The position numbers and the translations under genes are program-made. DNA of 64,000 nt from Natrinema salifodinae (GTDB lineage: Archaea > Halobacteriota > Halobacteria > Halobacteriales > Natrialbaceae): contig NZ_FOIS01000003.1 of the NCBI RefSeq assembly GCF_900110455.1, positions 327,491-391,490 on the forward strand. The letters run 5' to 3'. Position 1 is the stretch's first letter. Each line of letters begins with the position of its first letter. Positions 25,797 through 34,623 of this stretch are shown here, in pieces. A model generated the notes under the pieces. It was given only the letters and a program-made list of their open reading frames with translations. It did no database searches and was not told the origin of the DNA.

Positions 25797-27179
25797 TTAG
25801 GCCGTCTGCGCCGCGTCTGCGGTCGCTCGCTCGATCGCCTCGACGACAACGTCCAGCGCCGTCTCGGCAAGGTCATGCGTGAGCACCAGCGGCGGGAGGA
25901 ATCGGAGCACGTTGCCGTGGCGGCCGGCCGTCCAGACGAGCACGCCGCGTTCGAAGCAGTACCGCTGGATCGCGTCGACGACGTCGCCGTCCGGATTCCC
26001 GTCCGCGTCGACGAACTCCGCGCCGATGAGCAGGCCCCTGCCGCGGACGTCGGCCAGGCGGTCCGTCTCGTCGGCGGCCTCCCGGAGCCGACCCTGAATG
26101 TACTCGCCGAGGTCGCGAGCGTGGGCCAGCAGGTCGTGGTCCTGGATGTACTCGATGGCGCGGGTGCCGGCGCGCATCCCAACGACGTGGCCGCGGTAGG
26201 TGCCGGCGTGGTCGCCCGAGCCCCACGTGTCCAGTTCCTCCCTGTACATCGTCGCCGAGAGCGGGAAGCCGACGCCGCCCAGCGCCTTCGCGGAGGTCAT
26301 CACGTCGGGCGCGACGCCCTCCCAATCGCTGGCCCACCACTGGCCGGTGCGACCGAGGCCGCTCTGGATCTCGTCGAAGACGAGCGTGACGTCGTTGTCG
26401 TCGGCGATGTCGCGCAGACCCTGGAGGAAACCCTCCGGGGGCGTGACGATGCCGCCCTCGCCCTGAATCGGTTCGACGACGATTCCGGCCGGATTCGCCA
26501 GGCCGCCGTAGGGGTCCTCGACGATGGCCTGGACTTCCTCGAGGGCGTGATCGACCGCTTCCTCGGGCGACTTGTCCTGACGGAACGGGTGAGGATACGG
26601 TGCGTGGACGACGTCCGAGAGCAGGGGCGTGTAGTGGCCTTTGAACTTCTTGTTCGAGGTGACGCTCATCGCGCCGGTGGTCGCGCCGTGGTAGGCCCCG
26701 CGGAACGCGATGAGGCCGTCGCCGCCGGTGTTGTACTTAGACAGTTTGATCGAGGCCTCGATGGCGTCGCTGCCCGTCGGGCCGCCGAAGACGACCCGGT
26801 TGTTCCCCTGGAGGCCGTCCGGGGCGATCTCGTCTAATTTCTCGATGAGTTCGAGGCGGGCCTCGGTCGGAAAGTCGACGGTGTGGACGAACTTGTCCGC
26901 CTGGTCGTGGACGGCCTCGAGCACGTAGGGGTTCGCGTGGCCGACGTTGAGCACGCCGATGCCCGCGAACAGGTCGATGTAGGTGTTGCCGTCGGCGTCG
27001 CGGACCGTCGCGCCCTTCCCCTCCTCGAAGGCGATCGGAATGTCGTTCGGATAGGCGACCGCGCTGCTGTCGATCTCGCGCTGCTTCTCGAGCAGTTCCC
27101 GGGTCCTCGGCCCGGGCACGGAATCGACGGTCGGTGCGTCCTCGAAGTGGAGTTCGTCTATCGGCGGTCCTGCCGTCAT
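25797..27179 (-). CDS. Class III aminotransferase, EctB/DoeD-like (diaminobutyrate transaminase)
   Basis: PLP aminotransferase of 460 residues. It carries [16 protein letters not shown] (residues 133-148), the GPTG form of the phosphate-binding segment found in diaminobutyrate aminotransferases (EctB, Dat, DoeD), rather than the NSGAEA form of GABA/ornithine enzymes. Asp269 is in LVFDEIQSG and the PLP Lys is Lys298 (SAKALGG). The expected reaction is 2,4-diaminobutyrate plus 2-oxoglutarate to aspartate semialdehyde plus glutamate, the DoeD step of ectoine degradation. Because no ectoine synthase is nearby, a catabolic direction is favoured. The ATG at 27179 lies about 27 nt from a strong TATA, so the mRNA is leaderless. 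Confidence 0.88.
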   Translation of the reverse strand: MTAGPPIDELHFEDAPTVDSVPGPRTRELLEKQREIDSSAVAYPNDIPIAFEEGKGATVRDADGNTYIDLFAGIGVLNVGHANPYVLEAVHDQADKFVHTVDFPTEARLELIEKLDEIAPDGLQGNNRVVFGGPTGSDAIEASIKLSKYNTGGDGLIAFRGAYHGATTGAMSVTSNKKFKGHYTPLLSDVVHAPYPHPFRQDKSPEEAVDHALEEVQAIVEDPYGGLANPAGIVVEPIQGEGGIVTPPEGFLQGLRDIADDNDVTLVFDEIQSGLGRTGQWWASDWEGVAPDVMTSAKALGGVGFPLSATMYREELDTWGSGDHAGTYRGHVVGMRAGTRAIEYIQDHDLLAHARDLGEYIQGRLREAADETDRLADVRGRGLLIGAEFVDADGNPDGDVVDAIQRYCFERGVLVWTAGRHGNVLRFLPPLVLTHDLAETALDVVVEAIERATADAAQTA

Positions 27180-27198
27180 ACGTAGGGGCAGGATGAAC

Positions 27199-27243
27199 AA
27201 TTATAAATAACTTGTCCACAGTAACCATGCAGCACGTATACAG
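27199..27243 (-). promoter_or_regulatory. Strong TATA promoter of the DoeD-like gene with GTATAC motif
   Basis: TTATTTATAATTG on the minus strand (27199-27211) is the best TATA in the island, about 27 nt before the ATG. GTATACAG at 27236-27243, just upstream of TATA, belongs to the GTGTAT/GTATAC motif set and could bind an activator. Confidence 0.55.
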
Positions 27244-27388
27244 TTACTGACTACAGAGAGGGGATCGCAGTTCGGTCCGCGGATTGCGGTCCAGCGGTCG
27301 AAACGGTGCCATAAACGGCGGTCCCGGGCCGATCTGAATCAGAAACGAAGAGAAAAAGAGATCCGGCCGATCGCTCCGTCACGAGCCA

Positions 27389-28144
27389 CTACACCGATTC
27401 GCCGTCGCCGCGAAACGCCGCGACCGTCCCGTCGTCGATCCCGCCCCGCGAGAAGACCGTGACGATGTCGTCGGCCCGGATCTCGGTGTCGCCGTGGGGG
27501 GTCAGGACGGCGTCGTCCCGCTCGATCGCGACCACGAGCGCGTCATCGTCGAGCACGTCCCGCCGAACGGCCCGTTCCAGGGTCTCGCCGGCGAGCGGCG
27601 CCCCGGGATCGACGGTGACCTCGGCGACCTCCGCGTCGCCCGAGAGGCTGATGAAGTCCGTGACCGTCTCGCGGTGGGCATCCTCGTCGGGTCCGTACGG
27701 CGCGTACGACTGCCAGGTCTCGTTTTGAACGAGCACCTCGTCCTCGATCTCGACGCCGAGGTCCGAGAGCGACCGGGCGATGCGCCGGAGATCGTCCGTG
27801 TCCCTGCCGACCGCCAGCACGTGGAGGTTCCGTCGCCCGGTCATCAGTTCCCGGACGTTGATCACGCCCGGAATCACCTGCGCCTGACGGGCGATCGGTT
27901 CTCGCTCGGAGACCGGCGCGTTGCACATGAACAGGTTCGCCAGGCTGCCGTCCGCGCGTTCGAAGTCGATGTTCGCGTGGTAGCCAGTGATGATCTCTTC
28001 GTCCTCCAGTTGCGAGATCCGGTTTCGGATCGTTCCCGGCGAGACGTTGACGGCCTCCGCGATCGTCGGCGCCGAGATACCGCGAGCGTCGTCCATCAGC
28101 GCGTGGATGATCCGTCGGTCGATCTCGTCGAGGCGGTAGGTCAT
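27389..28144 (-). CDS. Lrp/AsnC regulator fused to an RCK_C (TrkA-C) domain
   Basis: Transcription factor of 251 residues. Residues 1-60 form the AsnC-type winged helix (LDEIDRRIIHALMDDARGISAPTIAEAVNVSPGTIRNRISQLEDEEII). Residues about 65-150 form an AsnC/Lrp ligand-binding ferredoxin-like domain. The last 80 residues are an RCK_C domain (APLAGETLERAV...DDALVVAIERDDAVLTPHGDTEIRADDIVTVFSR), the fold that binds small ligands in potassium uptake systems. Lrp/AsnC regulators (DoeX) accompany bacterial ectoine degradation genes, so this is the best candidate for the local regulator. TGTATGG lies about 26 nt before the ATG. Confidence 0.92.
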   Translation of the reverse strand: MTYRLDEIDRRIIHALMDDARGISAPTIAEAVNVSPGTIRNRISQLEDEEIITGYHANIDFERADGSLANLFMCNAPVSEREPIARQAQVIPGVINVRELMTGRRNLHVLAVGRDTDDLRRIARSLSDLGVEIEDEVLVQNETWQSYAPYGPDEDAHRETVTDFISLSGDAEVAEVTVDPGAPLAGETLERAVRRDVLDDDALVVAIERDDAVLTPHGDTEIRADDIVTVFSRGGIDDGTVAAFRGDGESV

Positions 28145-28419
28145 GGCGGCGTTATCACAACCGCACCCATACAGTGTTCCGGTTTCGCCGCGGCCGGCCG
28201 AGGTGTGCGGTGCGATTTTCCGGAACCCTCAATGTACTCCCACGAAGGTGCGGATTCAGCAATTCGATCACTGCGTTTATCCCCCGCCACTCCCCCTTTC
28301 GAACCAATGTACGCTCGAAACCGAGTCCGCGATCCGCCGATCCGATGGGCATCGGACGTGACCGGGCCGTCGCGGTCACCGAGCCGTCGGACGCGCAGGC
28401 GGGAACGAGGTGACGTCGC

Positions 28420-30717
28420 GTGAGCGCCGACGAAGAGCTCGCGAAGGACCTCGGGCTCCTCTCGGCGATCACGATCGGTATCGGCACGATGATCGGCGCG
28501 GGCATCTTCGTGTTGCCGGGCACCGCCGTCGCGCGGACAGGGCCGCTCGCGGCCGCCACCTTCGTCATCGGCGGAGTCACCGCGCTGTTCACGGCGCTGT
28601 CGGCCTCGGAACTGGGGACGGCGATGCCCAAGTCCGGCGGCGCGTACTTCTACGTGAACCGCGCCCTCGGGCCGCTGTTCGGCTCGATAAGCGGGTGGGC
28701 TAACTGGATGGGGTTGGCGTTCGCGTCCTCGTTTTACATGTACGGGTTCGGCGAGTACGTCAACCAGCTCGTGGGCGCGCCGGCGCTCGCACTCGGCCCG
28801 ATCACCGTGTCGGCCGCCCAGACGATCGGGCTCGTCGGCGCCACGCTGTTCATCGCCGTCAACTACGTCGGCGCCAAGGAGACCGGCGGGCTCCAGATCG
28901 CCATCGTCCTCACGCTGCTGGCCATCCTCGCCGTGTTCACCGTCGTCGGCCTGCTGAACGGCGATCTCGAGTCGCTTCGCCCCCTCGCACCGCCGGGAAC
29001 GACCGATCAAGTGCTCCCGGTGACCGCCATCGTCTTCGTCTCCTACCTCGGCTTCGTCCAGATCACGTCCGTCGCCGAGGAGATCAAAGATCCCGGTCGG
29101 AACCTCCCGCTGGCGGTCATCGGCTCGGTGCTGATCGTCACGACCGTTTACGCGCTGTTCCTCCTCGTGTTGCTGGCGGCGGTTCCGACCGATCTGGTGG
29201 CGGACAACGAGACGGCGGTCGTCGAGGCCGCCCAGTTGCTGTTTGGGCGGTACGATATCGGCGGTATCGGCCTCGGCACGTTCGGCTGGGCCATGTTGCT
29301 GTTCGGCGGCCTCCTGGCGACGGCCTCGAGCGCGAACGCATCGATCCTCTCGTCGTCGCGGATCAACTTCGCCATGGGGCGAGAGAAGATCATCTCGCCG
29401 TCGGTCAACGACATCCATCAGCGGTTCGGAACGCCGTACAAGTCGATTCTGATCACCGGCGTGCTCATCATCGTCTTCCTGCTGATCGGCGACCTCGAAT
29501 TGCTGTCGACCGCCGGGTCGGTCCTCCACCTGATCGTGTACGGGCTCTTGAACGTCGCCCTGATCGTCATGCGGGAAGCCGATCCGGCCGACTACGACCC
29601 GGACTTCGAGGTCCCGCTGTACCCGTTCGTTCCGATCGTCGGGACGGTCTCCTCGTTCGCGCTGATCGCGTACATCGAACCGCGCGTCATCGGTCTCTCC
29701 GCGGTGCTCGTCGTCTTCGCCGCGGTGTGGTACCTGTTGTACGCGCGCCAGCGCGTCGAGAACGCCGGCGTGTTCGCCGACTGGATCCTCGATCGCTCGG
29801 CCGAACTGCCCGACGCCGCGGTGGCCGCGGCCGACTCGGTCAGTCCCGAGGCCACCGAAACCGCCGCCTCGCGAGCGAACGACGACTTCCGCGTGATGGT
29901 TCCCCTGGCGAACCCCCGCACCGAACGGGAACTCATCACGCTCGCCGGCGCCATCGCGACCCAACGCGGCGGCACCGTCCACGCGGTCCACATCGTGCAG
30001 GTCCCCGACCAGACGCCGCTCGAACGGGGCGCCGAGCACGCCGAGCGGATGGACGCCGAGTCCCAGAAGCTGCTCGACCAGGCCCGTGCCGACGCCGAAA
30101 CGTTCGACGTTCCGGTCGAGGCGCACACGGTGCTCTCCCACCGCTCATTCGCGGAGATTTTCGACGCCGCTCGCACCTTCGAGGCCGACCAGGTCGTGAT
30201 GGGGTGGGGTCCCGCCGCTCACGGCCGCGCCGAGCCGCGCCTCGACGAGTTGACCCAGGACCTTCCCTGCGACTTCCTACTGTTGAAAGACCGCGACTTC
30301 GATCCCGAACGAATCCTGTTGCCGACGGCCGGCGGCCCCGACTCGGTGTTCGGTGCGGAGGTCGTCCGGTTGCTCCGCGAGGAGTTCGACGCCCGGGCGA
30401 CGCTCCTCCACGCCGTCGACGGGGACGAGTCCCGCGAGGAGGGCGAACGGTTCCTCGAGGAGTGGGCCGCCGAGAACGGGCTGTCCGACGCCGATCTGAT
30501 CGTCGACGAGCGAGACGTCGAGACCGCCATCGGCGACGCGGCCACGGACGCGACGCTACTGGTGATCGGTGCGACCGAGCGAGGGCTGCTGTCGCGGTTC
30601 GTCCAAGGGTCGCTGGTGCTGGACGTCCTCGACGATGTCGAGTGTTCCGTCTTGCTCGCCGAGACGGCCCGCGAGCGGACGATGCGCGAGCGGCTGCTGG
30701 GTATCGAACGAGAGTAG
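28420..30717 (+). CDS. APC-family amino acid permease with C-terminal universal stress domains
   Basis: Protein of 765 residues. Residues 1-450 hold about 12 transmembrane helices of the amino acid-polyamine-organocation family, starting with GTMIGAGIFVLPG. After a linker, two Usp-like domains follow (from FRVMVPLANPRTERELITLAG near residue 488, and from RILLPTAGGPDSVFGAEVV near residue 628). Such fusions are common in haloarchaea, where the soluble part may sense nucleotides. The start is a GTG chosen because GAGGTGA at 28407-28413 sits six nt before it. The substrate may be an amino acid; a role in exchange or uptake for the surrounding catabolic genes is possible. Confidence 0.92.
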   Translation: MSADEELAKDLGLLSAITIGIGTMIGAGIFVLPGTAVARTGPLAAATFVIGGVTALFTALSASELGTAMPKSGGAYFYVNRALGPLFGSISGWANWMGLAFASSFYMYGFGEYVNQLVGAPALALGPITVSAAQTIGLVGATLFIAVNYVGAKETGGLQIAIVLTLLAILAVFTVVGLLNGDLESLRPLAPPGTTDQVLPVTAIVFVSYLGFVQITSVAEEIKDPGRNLPLAVIGSVLIVTTVYALFLLVLLAAVPTDLVADNETAVVEAAQLLFGRYDIGGIGLGTFGWAMLLFGGLLATASSANASILSSSRINFAMGREKIISPSVNDIHQRFGTPYKSILITGVLIIVFLLIGDLELLSTAGSVLHLIVYGLLNVALIVMREADPADYDPDFEVPLYPFVPIVGTVSSFALIAYIEPRVIGLSAVLVVFAAVWYLLYARQRVENAGVFADWILDRSAELPDAAVAAADSVSPEATETAASRANDDFRVMVPLANPRTERELITLAGAIATQRGGTVHAVHIVQVPDQTPLERGAEHAERMDAESQKLLDQARADAETFDVPVEAHTVLSHRSFAEIFDAARTFEADQVVMGWGPAAHGRAEPRLDELTQDLPCDFLLLKDRDFDPERILLPTAGGPDSVFGAEVVRLLREEFDARATLLHAVDGDESREEGERFLEEWAAENGLSDADLIVDERDVETAIGDAATDATLLVIGATERGLLSRFVQGSLVLDVLDDVECSVLLAETARERTMRERLLGIERE

Positions 30718-30831
30718 TCCCGACTCGCGGCCTGCGGTCCCAGCCGTCGGCTCGGCATCGATTTCTCGTTCCCGTTCGAAAACGCGAGAAACGGAGGAAC
30801 TGCCTTACGGCTGGCGGTCATTCCGACCGCT

Positions 30832-31704
30832 ATGATCCCGCCGATCGCGAACAGGTTCGTCGCGGGGGAGTCGCCCGCGGAGGCGCTCGATCACGTTCGC
30901 CGGTTGAACGAGCGCGGCGTGAAAGCGATCGTCAACCTGCTGGGCGAGCACTACGACGAACGCGAGCCCGTCGCCGCCGACGCCGCCGAGTACCGGGCGC
31001 TCGTCGCGGACATCGCGGGCTCCGGGCTCGACGCCTGCATCTCCGTCAAGCCCTCCCAACTGGGACTGGACCTCGGCGAGGACGTCTTCCGGGCGGAACT
31101 GGCCGAAATCGTCGACGCGGCGGCCGAACACGGAGTCTTCGTCTGGATCGATATGGAGGACCACGCGACGACCGACGCGACCCTGGACGCGTACGAGGAC
31201 CTCACCCGCGAGTACGAGGGCGGTGAGCGATCCTCGTCGGATCCGGAATCCGACAGCGGCGTCGGGGTCTGCGTCCAGGCGAACCTCAAGCGGACCCGCG
31301 CGGACGTCGAGCGCCTGGCCGACGTGCCGGGGAAGGTCAGGTTCGTCAAGGGCGCGTACGACCCGCCGGCGGATGTCGCCTACAAGGACGAGGCGCGGAT
31401 CGACCGGGAGTACCGTGACCTGCTCGAGTACGCGTTCGAGCAGTACGACGGCGGCATCGCGGTCGGGAGCCACGATCCGGCGATGATCGACCACGCGAAA
31501 GCGCTGCACGACAGATACGGCACCGACTTCGAGATCCAGATGCTCATGGGCGTGCGCGAGGACGCGCAGTACGACCTGGCCGACGAGTACGAGGTCTGGC
31601 AGTACGTCCCCTACGGCGACCGGTGGAAGTCCTATTTCTACCGGCGGGTCACGGAGCGGACGGCGAACCTCGAGTTCGCGCTCCGGGCCGTCCTGAGTAG
31701 TTGA
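30832..31704 (+). CDS. Proline dehydrogenase
   Basis: FAD-dependent monofunctional PRODH of 290 residues that oxidises L-proline to pyrroline-5-carboxylate. Family motifs are SVKPSQLGLDLG, FVWIDMEDHATTD, CVQANLKRT, VRFVKGAYDPPADVAYKDE, VGSHDPAMID, EIQMLMGVREDAQ and the C-terminal YFYRRVTERTANLEFALRA with the Arg pair that binds the proline carboxylate. The TATA-like CCTTACGG is 28 nt before the ATG. Delta-1-pyrroline-5-carboxylate dehydrogenase is not in the window. Its place here supports a region devoted to using compatible solutes as nutrients. Confidence 0.93.
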   Translation: MIPPIANRFVAGESPAEALDHVRRLNERGVKAIVNLLGEHYDEREPVAADAAEYRALVADIAGSGLDACISVKPSQLGLDLGEDVFRAELAEIVDAAAEHGVFVWIDMEDHATTDATLDAYEDLTREYEGGERSSSDPESDSGVGVCVQANLKRTRADVERLADVPGKVRFVKGAYDPPADVAYKDEARIDREYRDLLEYAFEQYDGGIAVGSHDPAMIDHAKALHDRYGTDFEIQMLMGVREDAQYDLADEYEVWQYVPYGDRWKSYFYRRVTERTANLEFALRAVLSS

Positions 31705-31879
31705 TCGGCCGACCCGCTCGCATGGACACGGGCCCGCAGCGGTATCAGAACGGGGACCGGTTTTCATTCGAGAAATAAACATGAAGAGACCGAATCCGAG
31801 CGCCGTCCCCGTTCCGGGAAGCGGTCTGTTCGATCTCAAAGGATAGTATAAAGGCGAACGGGTTCATCGTGAGGGACAT

Positions 31880-32839
31880 ATGACGACGACGCTCGGAACG
31901 GCGAGCGCGGGGCCCGGCGAGATCGATACGGGCCGTCTCGAGGTGGGCGAGACGCGGGACGGGAGCACCTTCGGACTGCCTGTTGCCGTGGTCAACGGCG
32001 CGTCCTCGGGGAAGACGCTGTACATGCAGGCGGCCAGTGATGGTGACGAACTCAACGGCATCGGCGTTATCCGGCACGTCGTGCCGCAGCTCGATCCCAC
32101 CGAGCTCTCGGGTACGATCCTGATCGTCGGGATCGTCAACTACCACGCGTTCCAGATCGCCGAGCACCGCAATCCGATCGACGACACGAAGATGAACCGC
32201 GCCTACCCCGGCAACGAGGGCGGGACCTCCAGCGAACGGATCGCGGCCGCGACCTTCGACGTCGCGACCCGGGCGGACATGATCCTCGACCTCCATCAGG
32301 GCTCGACCAGCCGGATGTTAGACGAGGTCCGCGTACGCTGTGGCAAGCGCCACCGGCTCCACGACAAGTGTCTCGAGCTCGCGAAGGCCTTCGGCTGCGG
32401 GTACGTTCTCGACCAGAAGGGACCGGACGGGCAACTGGCCCGTGCAGCCCCCGACAAGGGGATCCCGACCGTCGACCCCGAACTCGGCGGCGCCGTCGGC
32501 TGGGACGAGACCAGCATCCGGAAGGGCGTCGAGGGCGTGTTCAACGTCCTCCGGTACTACGGCTTTCTCGACGGCGACCAACCGGTCGACCCCCAGACCC
32601 GCGCGAAGGGGTTCGAGCAGTACGGCACGCCCGCAGGCGGCCTGGTCGACCTCAAGAAGGACCTCGGCGACCGGGTGCGACCGGGCGAGACCCTGTTCGA
32701 GGTGACGACCCCCTTCGGCGAGCCGAAGGCAGAGATCACGGCCGACAGCGAGGGCATCCTCTGGCGCGCGCGCCGGCTCCCGCAGGTAGCCACCGGCGAG
32801 TACGTCTGCTCGGTCGGCACCGACATCGACGAGTACTAA
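31880..32839 (+). CDS. AstE/AspA-family deacylase (DoeB-like)
   Basis: Zinc-carboxypeptidase-fold amidohydrolase of the succinylglutamate desuccinylase/aspartoacylase family, 319 residues. In ectoine pathways the member DoeB/EutE removes the acetyl group from N-alpha-acetyl-diaminobutyrate. The second metal motif DLHQGS and the MNRAYPG loop are intact. The first motif reads SDGDELNG where most family members have HG(N/D)E, so Asp replaces a zinc His. The C-terminal 90 residues form a biotinyl-lipoyl-like barrel (GGLVDLKKDLGDRVRPGETLFEVTTPFG). GTATAAAGG lies about 30 nt upstream. It is 1 nt from the next gene and surely co-transcribed. The family is common in haloarchaea, so the DoeB role is inferred from context. 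Confidence 0.82.
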   Translation: MTTTLGTASAGPGEIDTGRLEVGETRDGSTFGLPVAVVNGASSGKTLYMQAASDGDELNGIGVIRHVVPQLDPTELSGTILIVGIVNYHAFQIAEHRNPIDDTKMNRAYPGNEGGTSSERIAAATFDVATRADMILDLHQGSTSRMLDEVRVRCGKRHRLHDKCLELAKAFGCGYVLDQKGPDGQLARAAPDKGIPTVDPELGGAVGWDETSIRKGVEGVFNVLRYYGFLDGDQPVDPQTRAKGFEQYGTPAGGLVDLKKDLGDRVRPGETLFEVTTPFGEPKAEITADSEGILWRARRLPQVATGEYVCSVGTDIDEY

Positions 32840-32840
32840 G

Positions 32841-33977
32841 ATGGCGGGCGATCTCACTTGCCCCGACTGCGGCGCCGTCTACGAAGCCGGACCCGACGAG
32901 CCCTGGCGGTGCGCCTGCGGACACGCCTTGGAGTTCACCGAACGGCCGCACCCGCAGGGCGACCCGCTGCCGCTTCGCGAACTCGACACCAGCGAGGGGC
33001 TGTGGACCTTCTTCGAGTTCCTGCCGATCGAACCGCACGTCACCTTCCACGAGGGGTTCACGCCGCTCGTCGACGCCCCCGACTGGGACGCGCAGTTCAA
33101 ACTCGAGTACGTCTTCCCGACGGGCTCGTTCAAGGACCGCGGCGCGACGACGACCCTCTCGCGGGCGGTCGAACTCGGCGTCGACAAGGTCATCGACGAC
33201 TCCTCGGGCAACGCCGGGGCCGCGATCGCGACCTACGCCGCCCGAGCGGGCATCGACGCGGACATCTACGTCCCGGCGGACGTCAAGCAGTCGAAGCTGA
33301 TGACGATCCAGCGGGCCGACGCCAGGCCGGTCCGCATCGAGGGGGACCGGGAGGACGTCACGGCGGCCTGTCTCGACGCGGTCGAGGGCGACGCAGTGGG
33401 AGCGGACCAGGCGCCCTACCAGACGGGCGAGGGCTGGTACGCCAGCCACGCCTGGAACCCGGCGTTCTACGCCGGGACGATGACCTTCGCGTTCGAGATC
33501 GCCGCCCAGCAGGGGTGGACCGTCCCGGACGCCGTCGTCCTGCCGGTCGGCCACGGGACGCTCTTCCTCGGCGCGTACCGCGGCTTTACCCTGCTCAACG
33601 AGGCCGGCATCGTCGACGAGATGCCGCGACTGCTCGGCGCCCAGGCGACCGGCTACGCGCCCGTCGTCGCCGCACTTGGCGGCGAGACGGCGGCGGACGG
33701 CGACGGCGAGACCGTCGCCGACGGCATCCGCATCGCGGACCCGGCCCGCGGCTCCGAGATCCTCGAGGCGATCGAGGAGACCGACGGCGACGTGATCGCG
33801 CTCGACGCGGACCCGATCGAGACCGCGTTAGACCGACTCCACCGCAACGGGTTCTACGTCGAGCCGACCAGCGCGGTCGCGCCGGCGGCCCTCGACTGGT
33901 ACCGCGAGGCCGGCGTCCTCGACGAGGACGCGGACGTTGTCGTGCCACTGACGGGAAGCGGACTGAAAACCCTATGA
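32841..33977 (+). CDS. Threonine-synthase-like PLP enzyme
   Basis: Fold-type II PLP protein of 378 residues with an N-terminal zinc ribbon (CPDC at residues 7-10, CAC near residue 25), then the PLP-Lys segment FPTGSFKDRGATTTLS and the SSGNAGAAIATYAARAG motif. The serine-rich PLP loop ends at PLTGSGLKTL. Threonine synthase is the closest recognised family, but only 1 nt separates it from the DoeB-like gene, so a beta/gamma-replacement or lyase reaction on a diaminobutyrate-type substrate is possible. The shorter size than many threonine synthases (about 400) and its tight coupling argue against a purely biosynthetic role; this remains inference. Confidence 0.83.
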   Translation: MAGDLTCPDCGAVYEAGPDEPWRCACGHALEFTERPHPQGDPLPLRELDTSEGLWTFFEFLPIEPHVTFHEGFTPLVDAPDWDAQFKLEYVFPTGSFKDRGATTTLSRAVELGVDKVIDDSSGNAGAAIATYAARAGIDADIYVPADVKQSKLMTIQRADARPVRIEGDREDVTAACLDAVEGDAVGADQAPYQTGEGWYASHAWNPAFYAGTMTFAFEIAAQQGWTVPDAVVLPVGHGTLFLGAYRGFTLLNEAGIVDEMPRLLGAQATGYAPVVAALGGETAADGDGETVADGIRIADPARGSEILEAIEETDGDVIALDADPIETALDRLHRNGFYVEPTSAVAPAALDWYREAGVLDEDADVVVPLTGSGLKTL

Positions 33978-34002
33978 TGCGTCGGTTCTGACGACCCGAT
34001 AG

Positions 34003-34539
34003 ATGGTAAGTCGACCGCCGACGTTCTGTCCCGACTGTGGGACCCGCCTGGAATCGACTACGTTCGACGAACGCAAGCGCAAGCGCTGTCCGACCTGCGA
34101 ATCGATCGTCTGGCACAACCCCGTCCCCTGTGCCGGCGTCGCGGTAGTCGACCGCTCCCGCCCGAAGCCGGCCGTGCTCTGCGTCGAGCGCGGCGTCCCG
34201 CCAGGCGTCGGCGAGTGGACGATCCCGGGCGGCCACGTCGAGACCGGCGAGGAGCCGGCGACGGCGGCGGCCCGCGAACTCCGAGAGGAGACCGGCGTCG
34301 CCGTCGATCCCGCCGACCTCAATATTCTGAGCGCGTCGACGATGCCGCCGCGGGACGGCAAACACGTGATCACGGTCCACTACGTGGCGGACAGAGCCGA
34401 CGCCGCGGGCGAGCCGGACGCGGGCAGCGACGCCACGGCCGCTCGTTTCTGGACGCCGGCCGAATTCGAGTCCGCCGCCGAGACGTTCCGACCGGTCCAC
34501 GAGCGGCGGTTCCGCGAGGCCGCCGCGCTGTTCGAGTGA
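34003..34539 (+). CDS. NUDIX hydrolase with zinc ribbon
   Basis: Pyrophosphohydrolase of 178 residues. The N-terminus has a zinc ribbon of two CPxC knuckles (CPDC at 9-12, CPTC near 29). The Nudix box GGHVETGEEPATAAARELREETGV fits GX5EX7REUXEEXGU exactly. ADP-ribose or NADH-type substrates are typical of this NudC-like arrangement, but the substrate is not fixed. It follows the threonine-synthase-like gene by 25 nt on the same strand. Confidence 0.92.
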   Translation: MVSRPPTFCPDCGTRLESTTFDERKRKRCPTCESIVWHNPVPCAGVAVVDRSRPKPAVLCVERGVPPGVGEWTIPGGHVETGEEPATAAARELREETGVAVDPADLNILSASTMPPRDGKHVITVHYVADRADAAGEPDAGSDATAARFWTPAEFESAAETFRPVHERRFREAAALFE

Positions 34540-34623
34540 GCCGCGGAGACGCGGTTCGGTAACCTACCAAAAGAGGCGCGCGGGATCAAGGGATTCATTA
34601 GCGGCCCGATCCAGGTTCGGACG

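Noticed and set aside
28141-30141. Minus-strand frame of 666 codons opposite the APC-USP permease
   Set aside because: Composition (Arg, Gly, His, Asp runs) is that of a shadow frame, while the plus strand has SD, transmembrane helices and Usp domains.
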